Assembly (NCBI RefSeq): GCF_000002425.4 | Contig: NC_037254.1 | Coordinates: forward strand, 22,667,808 to 22,731,807 | From: Physcomitrium patens | Lineage: Eukaryota; Streptophyta; Bryopsida; Funariales; Funariaceae | Direction: 5' to 3' | DNA length: 64,000 nt | Part shown: in pieces, positions 46,782 through 57,564 of the stretch | Numbering within the stretch: position 1 is the stretch's first letter | How the letters are laid out: the number at the start of each line of letters is the position of its first letter | Made by a program: the position numbers and the translations under genes | Notes under the pieces: generated by a model | What the model saw: the letters and a program-made list of their open reading frames with translations, nothing else | The model's database searches: none | What the model was told of the DNA's origin: nothing

Positions 46782-47788
46782 CTATTGTAGCTGGACGTAC
46801 TCGTTTTCCGACATACTGTCTTCTTTGACAGCCGTACTCCTCATTTTGTAGTTACGTCGCTTCTTTGGACAATGTTGAGCAGTGTGCTTAGGTTCTCCAC
46901 AATATAAGCACAATCCTTCTTGTCGACGACGAGACTTTTCTTGCTCAGTAAGAGGTTTGAAGCGTACCGCATCAATTTGCATATCCTCTACTTCTGAAGG
47001 TATGTGTTGAGGAGACGTCAGTGTTGCCATTGAATTGTAGTAACGTTGAGGCCTACTTGTGTGACTCTCAGATCGAAATTCAAAAAGTCGATTGTCGCAC
47101 TTCACAGCAAAGTCAATTGCTTGACTCAATGTTTGAGGATCAGGTAAATTAAGCATCAATTTCTTTACCTCATATTGTAATCCGTAGAGAAATTGACTCA
47201 TAAGTGCGGCATCATCCCACTTGATATCAGTTGCAAGTTGTCGAAATTGCGAAGCATATAATGTTACTGATCGATTGCCTTGTTGAAAATACGGATCTTA
47301 TTGGTTGCAACACGAATTGCATCATGTTCTCCAAACATGGATCGGAACTCCGCCAAAAAAGCCTCCAGATTATCCAATATTGGATCTCGTCGTTCAAGAA
47401 AAGATGAAAACCATGACAATGCTGAACGTGAAAGAAGTGTACCAATGAATCTAACTTGTGACCCTGGAGTTGGATAGCTCTGGGGTTGAAGTTCAATCAC
47501 TAATTGGACCTGATTGATGAATCCTCGAAACTTGGATCTGGTACCATCAAACTTCTCGGGCAAGGCCACTCTTGGTTCTCTAACACTCGAAGGGTGTTCC
47601 ATTCTGGGAGAAGGGACATGGTTTGGTGCAGATGTTGAAGCAGCCCCAATCATCTCTATATCTTCACTTCCTACCATTCTTGTTGCTCCTTGTGGTGGTA
47701 AATTGAGTTGATGCATCGCAAGCATTAACTCCCTCAATTGTTCTTGCATCTGTGCCATTGCACTCTTCATTTCAACAAGCTCTGCCAT
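46782..47788 (-). pseudogene. gag of chromovirus C (one frame change)
   Basis: The first part (47788-47264, 174 codons) has a helical N-terminus (KSAMAQMQEQLRELMLAMHQ) and a capsid-like stretch (LPEKFDGTRSKFRGFINQ; WFSSFLERRDPILDNLEAFL). The frame then stops at a TAA, and homology continues in the -1 frame (QGNRSVTLYASQF, then MSQFLYGLQYEVKKL from 47201) to one CCHC knuckle (CLYCGEPKHTAQHC) near 46910. Gag forms the particle and binds RNA. The frame change lies around 47283. B has the same net change within about 12 bp, although the local bases differ. Confidence 0.9.
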
Positions 47789-47968
47789 AGTAGCACTTAG
47801 AAAAGAGAAGATGTCTAATAACGCTCAAAACAAATAGAAGAGAGGAATTGATAACAAAGAAAATACTAAGAACAATATCAGTTTAAAAGAGGGTAATCCG
47901 CAACTTCTAATGCGCTTATGTCTTATCAAGAAAAAGGGGTAATCCACTCTTAATCAAGAAAAGACAAA

Positions 47969-47980
47969 GCTCTGATATTG
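47969..47980 (-). other. Candidate primer-binding site of chromovirus C
   Basis: Minus strand CAATATCAGAGC, 20 nt inside the 5' LTR edge, identical to the B site. Confidence 0.4.
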
Positions 47981-48000
47981 TAAGTGTACTCTTGTCAATC

Positions 48001-48538
48001 TGTCAAGGATAAGAACTCGATGAAAGCTAAAGAGTAAGTGAGACTTTTCTCAAAGAAATATGACAAAATAGAAATATGTATATTAAGAAAGAAATTAGAA
48101 TGGCTATTGCCAAAATACAAGAAAACTAGAGACCCTTGAAACTAGACTAGAAGCAAGAAAGGAGTTGACAAGAGTGAAGAGGGCTTCACTCTTGCCTCTA
48201 TATATACTATCTAACTAGAAGCCACATGGCGATGTTCTATAAGACCTCCAATATATGTTGACTTTCTAAGCCACATGCCTTTGCTTGCAAGGCAAGTTTT
48301 CTATGGATGGACCACGTAGTTAGCTTATTCTTTAAGCTTCCAACATGTGTGGCACATGGCTAACTTGTTGACCAAGTTTCTAGCCTAAAAGTCAACTATA
48401 GACTCCTATAAAGTCAAAGCAGCGTCTATGGAGCTTCTAAAAAGCTTCTCTAGAAGATATTACATAATTAACCTACTTTTATCTACTTTTACATACTTTT
48501 ATCTATTCATATAGGTAATTATATGTATGTCCGTGACA
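48001..48538 (-). repeat. 5' LTR of chromovirus C
   Basis: 538 bp. It carries the TATATATAG core (48199-48206, reverse). Differences from the other C LTR are about six, including one apparent transversion near 48060. Confidence 0.95.
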
Positions 48539-48989
48539 ATTGGTCATGATTTTTGATCAATAGGAATGGAGATTTTTATCATCCATCTCCATTCATCTAT
48601 ATTGATATCTTAATTACTTCTTTTGCTATCAAAACCCTTCTTCAATTCTTTTTCTTATAAGATTTAGATAATTTATGTTCTAAATACCAAATAAAAGAAC
48701 CAAAATAAGTTTTCAAAGGTCACCAATGTCTAATAAAGGTGACTCTAAATATTTAGAAGTTACTATCAACGAAAACCAATCTTAAAAGCCACTATCAAAA
48801 GGAAATTAAAGTTATACAACTTCTATAGTTATCTTTTTAAACAACCTCTTTTCAAGGTAATAATCAAATTATATGCTACAACCAACTAAAATCTACTAAT
48901 ATGGCTCTCATCATGTTACTTAATAAATTATATATTAAGTACATAATTACATTATTTTCATATACTAGCTGAACTACAATACAACAACG
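48539..48989 (+). mobile_element. Short-TIR element X2, segment 3
   Basis: Last part of X2, collinear with X1 from about 2103 to 2548, ending ATTTTCATATACTAGCTG and ATACAACAACG. Z1 starts at the very next bases. Confidence 0.8.
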
Positions 48990-50024
48990 TGTTGTCTTGT
49001 TTAGGAATGCACTAGGCACCTAACTGTGGAAGATGAGGTTATGTTTCATAGTTATTTAAGGAATCCTAATAGGTTTCACTCATGTGAAAAGAATATAATC
49101 CGAAATTCAATTCAAAAGTGGAAAAAAACACTCTTTTTATTAGCCTTAATCATATATAAATATTAATTACCTTGTTACTTTCATATTTAAGTAATTTAGA
49201 TTTTTCTTATAAGCCCCAATTCTAATCAATAAATTTTAATAAGCTGTAACTTCTAATTTGACCGTCTACTTATTGTAAAATTTTGCATGTAATTGTCAAT
49301 GTAAGTCTTTTATACACTCAAGAATTTTCAATCCAACCCAACTTACAAATTATGAGAAAACCTCCAAAAATTACATTGATGTCACTTGGCCACCAACTTG
49401 AAAAGTGAAGCAAAAATCCTAGTAGTGATTTCTCCTTCTCCAATTATTAACTTTGACTCAAAATTGATGTGCAGCTTGATCTTCAAGTCCTTCAAGACAT
49501 TGATCTTGAATAACAATTGTCAAGTCCTCAAAAATCCTACCAAAATAATCCTTATGCCTTTAGAAAGAACTTTAAGCTAACTCTTAAATCCTAACCTTTG
49601 ATCTTCAAATGAATCTCTAATTTTCCCTAGGCGGCCATTTCAGTGGCTATAGGTCTAATTTCAATCCTATCTCATAAATGGTCAATCTCCAAGTATCAAT
49701 CTTATCTATCCTAAGGATTTTTTAGCTCAATCCTACCTTCAACTTGTTCCTAGTATCAACCATAGCAACCATTTACCTTTTCTACTTTGATTTTAATAAT
49801 TTATGGCCTTTCTAAGGCAGTAAAAGAGTTTCTATATCTTAGAAGGTAAAAATACTAACTAACTTTTATCTACTTACTATTAAGACAAGAAAATAGGCTA
49901 AGTGGCTTTCATAAAAGTCATATTAAAATATTTTGAATTCTTGTTGAATTAATATAATAGAGTATTATTTAAAAAAATATTTTTAGTCATATTTTCACTA
50001 TATAATCATGTCACAACACGACAC
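48990..50024 (+). mobile_element. Short-TIR element Z1, abutting X2
   Basis: About 1.04 kb. It starts TGTTGTCTTGTTTAGGAATG and CACTAGGCACCTAACTGTGG, the superfamily subterminal motif, and ends TTTTCACTATATAATCATG then TCACAACACGACA. It is collinear with Z2 (reverse) and with the flanks of Z3. There is no coding capacity. The junction with X2 has no spacer, so the pair is either a tandem insertion or an insertion at a terminus. Confidence 0.75.
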
Positions 50025-50295
50025 CAGGTCATAATTTGCTATATACTCTTCCATCAATTCCACACCAATTAGGAGCAAGTTATTTGATCCTTGCAAAAAT
50101 TGATATAACTATACATTTTTAAAATTTCTTTGCCTTTTTGGAGACCAATACATTTCTAACTTCTTTGGTTCTATATTGGTAAGAATGACTAGGGACATCG
50201 ACTCCAAATTGCTCTTAGCTCTAACATTTTATTAGCTTTCTTCTTTGTCCATAGCTCTCTTCACACTTTCCATCGATATTATAGAATACTTACTT
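50025..50295 (-). pseudogene. Upstream half of the decayed coiled-coil protein ORF
   Basis: Minus-strand codons read MSLVILTNIEPKKLEMYWS, then LLLIGVELMEEYIANYDL, and break exactly where Z1 begins. On the far side of the nest, at 34880, minus-strand coding resumes with a compatible composition (LSRGALLGSMKLSYKR). This suggests one ORF split by the X2/Z1 insertion. The join is my inference, and the frame across it has not been proven. Confidence 0.4.
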
Positions 50296-50639
50296 TTCAC
50301 TCCTTACTAGCACTAATACTACTTTCTTGCTTGCTGAAGTAAATCCTACACTCCAATAATTACATCCCAAACAACAATGTTCAAAATTTTGAAGAAAACT
50401 TTTACTACGTGCCTTGCTCTTAATTTTTTACTCTAGGTCTGAATCAAAAATCTCTAATCCAATTTATTCTAATCTCACTTCTAATTTTTTTGATTAATCG
50501 ATGTAAAGATCTAAAATCCACCATCAGTTTTCTTTAGTATCTATCATACATCTATGAATATAGGTTATCTATCATTAATAACTAAGCTCTCTTCCTTCCA
50601 ATTTTTGAAACTCCTCTTGAGTTTATGTATACTAAAGCT

Positions 50640-51715
50640 GTAATCAGTTTTTGTTGATACATGTGATAAATTAAGTATCTATAAAATCTTCCAATTGAAA
50701 TAATCATTAGAAAACCTTCTAGTATTTAATACGGTCTATGTCAATAGACTCAAAATTCCTCCAAAAAATTGTGAAATTAATTATCATAATAAAACACTAG
50801 ATCATTTGACATAAAAGATTTGAGACATAATTTACTATCATAATAAGTCTTATGACAAAGTTGTATAGCTTCCATAGTCAAAAGAGCCATAGCCCTAACT
50901 TCATCCAATTTTTTCAATTGTGCAAACCATTATTGGAAGGATTTTTTGTCGCCAGGACATTCATTCAATGCAATTCTCAAACTTTGAACGTCCAATTCAA
51001 TTGGTAATATTGCCTCTTATTCATACACCAATTGGAATGGTGTGGAATTGGTAGTTACTTTATGTGCAGTACGATAAGTCCACAAAGCTATAAATAATTT
51101 TATATCCTAATCTGATTTTGCATCAGACATGATCTTAATTAAAACTATGCACAAAATACCGTTGGTCTTTGTAGTTTGCCTATTGGCCTAAGAGTGATAT
51201 GGGATTATTTTTCAATATTCAATCTCATATTTATCCATCAAAGTTACAATTGTAGAATTAATAAAATAGATTCTTCGATCACTAACCAATTCTTTGAGAC
51301 ACCCAAACCAAGTGATAATGTTCTCATATAAAAATGTGGCTAACATATTGGTAGTATTAGTTTTTGTTGCCACCGCCTCAACTCATTTTGTTATATAATC
51401 AATTGCTATCAAAATACATCTTTTTTGTCTACTATATGAGGCTGGTGCGATTGGTCCTACAAAATCAATATTCCATTTTTCAAACGATGCTTGTGCCAAA
51501 ATTGCTACCAATAACATGACAGAAGTTCTAATAGATCAACTAATTTATTGATAAGGATTACAATGTCATACATATTAGTGTGCATCCAAATATATTGTTG
51601 GCTACCAATATCCAACCATTAAAGTTTTATGAGTAGTATTATCACCAGTAAAATGCTCACTACAACTATCCAAATGATAGCCTTCCAAAATGATATGCAC
51701 TTCACTTTGAAAGAT
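50640..51715 (-). pseudogene. Element D integrase remnant
   Basis: Minus-strand codons read FEKWNIDFVGPIAP (first catalytic Asp) near 51480, AIDYITKWVEAVATK near 51400, LKELVSDRRIYF (second Asp) near 51285, and YEIEY with PYHS, A-N-R-Q and T just before the Glu position near 51190. Further down are WTYRTAHKVTTNSTPFQLVYE and ELDVQSLRIALNE, typical of plant gypsy integrases. Several stops. Element W begins immediately upstream, at 51721. Confidence 0.85.
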
Positions 51716-52240
51716 ACAATGGTGTCGTATTATGTGCTCTCTTACTTGAGAATGCATCAGATGTATAGTTGTAAAAGATAAATAATATTTGCGAGTATCC
51801 GAGTAGTCTAGTGGATTTCAACCATCTAAATACAAAAGATTGCAAAAAAATGCCATAAATCCACACTGATGTCCCTTGACTGTCGCCTAGAAGTTGATGA
51901 CAAATTGTAATTTGTAATTTTTCCTTCTCTAACTGTTAATTTTCATTCAACTTTGTGTTCAGCTCCGCCTTTAAGTCCTTGACTTACCGCATCAAAATTC
52001 ACCTTATTCTAGCTCATAGATCTCCAGATATTACAAAATCCTAAACAACCCTAATATACCAACTTCTGATACCTCTTTATACTAATGATCAAATATCCTC
52101 TATCCATACCGTTAGATTAACACAAATTTTTGCATGCACTTGGCATATTCAACCATCTAGACACCTCTAAAATTTCAACCACAGATGTCTCTCGAATTTC
52201 ACAAAACAGTCAAGAATACTAGCCGTTACTTTATTGCAAA

Positions 52241-52372
52241 AATCTAATTCACCAATACAAATACTGACTTTTAGCAACGATTGCAAGTCCTCCCAAACTC
52301 TATGAATCCAATTTATCAATACAAATACTAACTTTCAGCAATGACTGCAAGTCCTCCCATATCCTATGAAAT
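52241..52372 (+). repeat. Tandem duplication inside W
   Basis: Two diverged copies of a unit of about 64 bp, starting AATCTAATTCACCAATAC at 52241 and AATCCAATTTATCAATAC at 52305, both with GCAAGTCCTCCCA. Confidence 0.85.
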
Positions 52373-52769
52373 CCAATTCTACACCTGTCGAAAGAGCTTG
52401 AAGCTAGCTTTCCGATCTCAAAAATCTTGATCTCCAAATGCCTCTTTTTTTTCCTCTCCTTTTCTTTAACTCCGTGAGGTACTCTATTCTTCTACCCTAG
52501 ACTCCAAATTGGAACAACAGACTTGCCTCCATGAAATTCCCACCTCTAAGAGGATCTTTCTATAGAAAAGACGCTTCCCTGAAATGACATAGAAAATAAA
52601 CCAGCTTGAAATGGAACCGAAGCCTCCGTATTTGGGACCTCATTAGGTTGTCCAATCGAGTGAAGTCTCATACTGGGTAAGACACCCATACCAAGACTTG
52701 AATTGGATGTCTCCGTAATTTGGTCAAATTGGCCCTTCACATCAGACTCACCCGAATATTGAATTGGTC

Positions 52770-53265
52770 ATTTCTTCTTTTGTTGACTCTTAGTAAGAAC
52801 ACCTCAAAGTTATTCCATCTAATTTATCGAAGAATCTTGAGGACCTAGATTTATCCCCTCAATTTTTTCTTGGCTTTGGATCTACTGATCTTGATTATTG
52901 AAATTGAACGGAGTATTATATTATTAATAAGTATGCCCCGATTGCTTGCTATTCCCAGACACTAGCGTATAATTGTCACTGGCTCTGGGATTGAGACATT
53001 TACTAGTATAATAACCAATTTGTTTGCAATGGAAACAATGAAGTGGTCTTCTTGTACCTCCATCAGGCATATTAGGTGTCTCCATCGGTATATACCTACT
53101 AGGCTTGTTTCATATAGGATTAAAAAATGATCATGGTCGTCCCGTTGGTACAGAGGGTACTTGGTTCGATGATGTCGGTGGAGCATACGTTGTTGTCATG
53201 TTTGGTGGTACAGCTTGCAATGGGGTGACATTAACTGGCCCATAAATATTGGCACTAGAATTGGC
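52770..53265 (-). pseudogene. gag zinc-knuckle fragment inside W
   Basis: The minus strand reads a zinc knuckle CFHCKQIGYYTSKCLNPRASD near 53000, followed by YTLVSGNSKQSGHTY. The segment is homologous to the gag of host element D at about 55740-56750 (NPRASDEYALVCGNCKQ near 55930) but clearly diverged from it. It lies wholly between the W ends, so W seems to have picked up retrotransposon gag sequence from a relative of D. There is no full ORF. Confidence 0.7.
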
Positions 53266-53369
53266 CACTACTTCTAACATCCAAGATGACTAAATATTAA
53301 TAAATCTTTTCCATTTATATTTTCACCATATAGTCGTGTTGCAATATGACAACAATATAAAATTCCATC

Positions 53370-54300
53370 TTGCCCTTGCTTATACAAGGCATCATCAATC
53401 ATCATATGTGGCGCACTTTTTAAAATCAAGCATTTCTTAAGTTTTTCATTATTTATAGATAGAAATGTTTGAAATGTTAGATATTGAATTAACTTATTAT
53501 ATTTAGGTATAATTATTTTGATATAATTTAGGTATAATTTAGGTATATTAATTCTGCATTAAGTAAGGTATCATTGATAGGCTCATTATCTAATTACAAT
53601 GAGATATGTGGTCCACATTGGCATATTTTTTTCCTGGTCTAACATTGATAGTAAAGTTAAATTTTTGAAATAGGATCATCCATCGAGCAATGCATCCACT
53701 TAATTGAGGTTTATTAACCATATACTTAAGAGCATTGTGATTGATATGAAACACAAATGCATAACCAAGGAAATAATTTAAATTTTTTTGAAAAGAATAA
53801 ATTATTTTCAAAGCTTCTTGTTCAATTGAAGTATAATTTTTTTGAACTACAATCAATTGTTGATTAGCATAATATATTAGATGTTCTAAATCCTTTTCAT
53901 CTTTTTGACTTAACACAGATTGAATAGCAACATTGGATGCATCAACGTAAATATGAAATAATTTTGTCCAACAAAGTGCAACCAGTATTGATGCAAACAT
54001 CAATTTTTATTTTAAATCTTCAAATGTAATTGTACATTCTTCAATCCAAATTGGACTAGATCCATCTGACAATAGTTTTTTTTAAGAGATTAGTTAGAAG
54101 CTGACATATGAGTATTTAGACTAATTTTAACAGACTCGGATTTTTCTATTCTTCTTTGGTACCATTATAATTAATGAAATCCATTTACTATATGAAACTG
54201 GATAAATAAAACACATATCAAGAAATTTGTCTAATTTCTCTTTTACCATTAAGAAATATTTTGGATTGACTTGATATTATCTTTGCCAAATTGATATAGT
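53370..54300 (-). pseudogene. Element D RNase H and RT remnant
   Basis: Positions 54003-53590 are a 137-codon open stretch of RNase H: FHIYVDASNVAIQSVLSQ (catalytic Asp), YTSIEQEALKIIYSFQ (catalytic Glu), and FVFHINHNALKYMVNK, in which the third Asp position reads Asn. Upstream, to about 54210, lie remains of the RT fingers (SYSKWISLIIMVPKKNRKIRVC). The palm is missing between these, so the enzyme is not merely mutated but deleted. Confidence 0.85.
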
Positions 54301-54663
54301 ATTTTCTTCCAAAATAATTTGATGCTCATAAACTTCAATAGGAATGCCTTTCAAATCTACATATGACCTTGCAAAAGAAGATTTATGATTTAGAAAGAAA
54401 ACCTTCCAATTTTTCAACTCGATATCCATAATACCATTGTATACTTTGATAACCTTTGGTATTTCATTAGTGCCTAAATTGAAAGATTTGCACATAAGTT
54501 CTTTTACAATACTTGATTTGATTTTCTTTTTTGACTTATAATCTTTTATATAATCCAACAAATTGGAACTATTCAATTTTGGTTCTAATGCACTGACTTC
54601 ATTAATCGTAGAATTATTCATCCAATCAGCAATAACAAGATTAGAGTTCATTGTATCTTCCAA
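54277..54663 (-). pseudogene. Element D protease-RT linker and RT N-terminus
   Basis: A 128-codon open stretch with the block FARSYVDLKGIPIEVYEHQI, the conserved entry to RT in plant gypsy elements (xFAWSYxDLxGI..xxxEHxI). Before it is a Ser/Lys-rich linker. A further frame at 54669-54947 continues the linker upstream with acidic residues (SFDDEDQFDAKYDEV). Confidence 0.75.
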
Positions 54664-54974
54664 ATATACTAAATATTCTTTAGATCTTCCACATTGGTAT
54701 AACTACCTTGCTTTTGTAAGTGAAGTGGATCATCATCAACTTGCATTGTATTGGTAACTTCATCATATTTTGCATCAAATTGATCTTCATCATCAAATGA
54801 TGCCCTTGAATCCAGAATTTGAGATTCTCCATGATATTGAACTAGGTACATTTGTAATATAATCTTATCTTTTTTTTTGCCAATAATCAATATTCTATAG
54901 CCCAAATCATTCTTAGCTATGGCTTGATATAGCCACAGCCGAACCAATAAGATTTGATAGAATAATATAAAACT

Positions 54975-55340
54975 TTATAATTCAAAAATAATATAATAAA
55001 TCTTGTATATGATTCCAACAATTACAGTGTCAACACTGCAAAAGATATCCATTGGTTTTACTCGACTATGATCTGCCATTCTCAATACGAATGTCATGGA
55101 TAATAATTGTTTTAAGTTTAAATCCTCTATTGTATCATCATTTATTAGATTCATACTAGAGCCACCATCTACTTGAATTCTGAAAATAAAAATACTATTG
55201 ATGGATACATCAATAGTTGGTGCTTCCAGATTGAGATTTAAACTAACTTCAAAAAAAATTCTATTATGAGATTTATGTCTTATTAATAAGGAATTCAATA
55301 TAGAATGACATTCTGAGGATATTGCCAAAAGTTGCTTCAT
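54975..55340 (-). pseudogene. Element D protease remnant
   Basis: 121 codons open. The retropepsin motif reads IQVDGGSSMNLINDD, with DGG replacing the usual D-S/T-G; in plant gypsy elements a DGGS form is common. A second hydrophobic Gly-containing stretch near the C-terminus (VDTVIVGIIYKIYYIIF) fits the flap-to-dimer part. It lies between the gag and RT of element D. Confidence 0.7.
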
Positions 55341-55413
55341 TGTAATAGAGAGCTAAATTCCATCCAAATCTTTTAAAATATCATACAGTTCTATATTGGT
55401 AGTGATTCTTAAG

Positions 55414-55441
<28 letters not shown>
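55414..55441 (+). repeat. Poly(T) tract of 28 bases within element D
   Basis: An uninterrupted T run (poly-Lys in the minus frame), within the gag-protease spacer of element D. Confidence 0.9.
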
Positions 55442-55444
<3 letters not shown>

Positions 55445-55549
55445 GGTTCCAACTTAATCTCTTGAGATAATATATCTTTCTTTATAGAATTCAGATGTGG
55501 AATAGCTGAATGAACTTTTTTGGAATGTCCGCCCATGAGAAGATCTTTT

Positions 55550-57480
55550 AATGTATAAGACAACTCCCAAAACTTTCCACATAATGATATTGGTTTATAT
55601 TGAACTAATATATTAATACTAAAAACATCATTGAGTTGTGTAGATGGACCAAGTTTTATTGTTGGTAATTTTTTTGGTACAGTTATTAGATCTAGAGTTT
55701 TGATAATTGGTGCATCTAATTATTGAATTGAATCATTTCTTTTTTGCTAGCCTCTGGTAAGTATTATATGAATGCATTCCACCCAATTTACAAGAGAATC
55801 TTGTGGACCTCAATTATTATCCTCTATCTGAATATGCAGCTGGATCTAGTGGTCTTGGTTATTAAAATTAAATTAAGCATTGCACTGCTGATATGTATGT
55901 CTTTACTGCTTACAATTTCCACATACTAGAGCATATTCATCACTGGCTCTTGGATTGAGACATTCACGAACATAATGTCTTATATACTTGTAATGATAAT
56001 ATCGAAGTAGTCTTCTTCCAATTCCATTAGGAATATTGGATTGTTTCTACTTATATATACTGGCTAAGCTTGTTCCAAGTTGGATGGATAAATGATTCCA
56101 AGTATCCAATTGGTATTATAGAATCTGAAATTGATTTTTGAATGGGTGGATATTAAGAATATCCTTGCTGATTTTACTCAATATATTGAAAATTAGATCT
56201 ACATTCTTAGTTATGTACAAATTTTAAAAATTAGAAAAATTCCTATTTTGTTTATTCAAATGATTTCTATTCTAGCCAAACCTATTTTTTGTTTGGACTT
56301 GATTAACATCCCACAAAGTCAATTGAATCATGGTGTGATTACCGAACTTTTGTTGCTTTTGTAAATTCCAAGAGTTTGTGGTGGTATACTTATCTCTACA
56401 AAATGTACATTACACAATCATTTGGAGTGGTAAAGAATATTCTGTTATCACATGGCCTTGTTCGTTACAATTATTGCACTAAATATTAGATGCATATTGG
56501 TCGATTTATGCCTCTTTTCCTTATTCTTTGCTAAATTAATAGCCAATTTATCCATCTTCTTTGTCAAAATTAACAAAAAAGCCTCATTTGGATCTTTTGA
56601 TACTATTTCATTTGGTAATTCTTTTGTAGGTACAGGTTTATAATAGAAAAAGTATGAGGAATATGGAACTATTGCTGTTGGTGGTACAACGTGTAATGGG
56701 ATATCATTAACTATTCCCTATAGATTAGTACTAAGATTTGCATCGTAATCAATATTCTTGGGTAATTTTTTATTGCTTCATTTCAAATTGGTATTTGATA
56801 ATTTTCTAGAGATAGAATCATTGTGGCTCATGTGGTTAGAAATTAGTCATAATGACATTCTTCTCATACCTTAGTTCAATCAAGTGAGGAAGCAATAGTA
56901 GCCAGTTGGGCCTTCTTTACAAACATCTTCAATTTTGGTAGATATAACCGTTAACCAATATAGACAAAATAAACAAATCCAACATTTGGTTATTTAGCCA
57001 TTTACGAAGGATATCTGCTACTCGGCTATAATATGACTGTACTGCTTCTCCTGATACTATTCTACTATTCATTAACCTTTTCTTAAGATATTCTTCAAAT
57101 CCAATTGGTCAAAAATGGATTAAAAATGTATTTTTTAATGCCTTCCAATTAGAAAATTAGCCCACATGCTAGCAATTATACCATTCAAATGCTGTATTTT
57201 TTAAGGTTGCTAGTAGCCATCTCAATCAAATATCTTTAGTTCTACTATTATTGATTATACATACAGTTAGAAATTGAGATAAATATTGATCTAGATTTAT
57301 ACCTAATAAACTTCTAAAAATAGATAATAGAGCTATACTAATTATGTGATCATCCATCGCATCCATTTGGACAGAAATTGGAACTATTGGACCTTCCATC
57401 GCCATTGAAGATAATAATGTTCTACTTAATTTCTTATTAAAATAAATACTACCTTCTCTAATTATCTTTTTTAGACCTTT
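55550..57480 (-). pseudogene. Element D gag remnant
   Basis: The minus strand at 57480-57000 reads the gag capsid domain: LRWLLATLKNTAFEWYN, then NWKALKNTFL and HFDQLDLKNILRK, matching the W...W..F..F..F pattern of the retrotransposon gag domain. Near 55950 a zinc knuckle with its second Cys degraded reads YIRHYVRECLNPRASD. Stops are frequent. A diverged copy of the knuckle segment lies in W. Confidence 0.8.
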
Positions 57481-57564
57481 TAAGCTTCCTCAATTTACTT
57501 TTATTATCCACAAATAATTTTTTTGGTTGAATTAGAAATAAAAACAATGGATTTTAAAACACAC

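Larger units (their letters stand above)
42190..48538 (-). mobile_element. Full-length chromovirus copy C, the youngest copy
   Basis: A 6349-bp minus-strand LTR retrotransposon with two 538-bp LTRs (42190-42727 and 48001-48538) and a perfect target duplication ATTGG (42185-42189 and 48539-48543). Same gene order as B. The pol is almost entirely open (667 and 496 codons) and the extra 3' ORF is intact. Two frame changes, one in gag and one between RNase H and integrase, prevent a complete polyprotein. The LTRs differ at about 6 positions by eye, so it is the most recent of the copies here. It is inserted in X2. Confidence 0.95.
51721..53351 (+). mobile_element. Short-TIR element W carrying a gag fragment
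   Basis: A 1.63-kb insertion between the integrase and RNase H of element D. Left end GGTGTCGTATTATGTGC followed by CTTACTTGAGAATGCATC; right end ATTTTCACCATATAGTCGTG then TTGCAATATGACA. Both match the superfamily. A perfect 5-bp duplication ACAAT flanks it (51716-51720 and 53352-53356). The first 700 bp resemble Z; the right part holds a gag fragment (52770-53265). Confidence 0.8.
50640..57500 (-). mobile_element. Element D: decayed plant Ty3/gypsy retrotransposon (interrupted by W)
   Basis: Reading leftward: gag domain at 57480-56900, zinc knuckle near 55950, protease at 55340-54975, RT N-terminus at 54663-54120, RNase H at 54003-53590, then element W, then integrase at 51715-50640. It is a different family from both the chromoviruses and E/F. 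The RT palm with its catalytic Asp pair is missing: the frame passes from the fingers (PKKNRKIRVC near 54130) straight to the end of RT, so about 150 or more codons were deleted. LTRs were not recognised. Confidence 0.82.

Noticed and set aside
51799-51850. tRNA-like A box (TAGTCTAGTGG) in element W
   Set aside because: No B box, anticodon arm or acceptor pairing follows; the rest is element sequence.
54563-54757. Plus-strand frame within element D
   Set aside because: Shadow of the minus-strand protease-RT linker.
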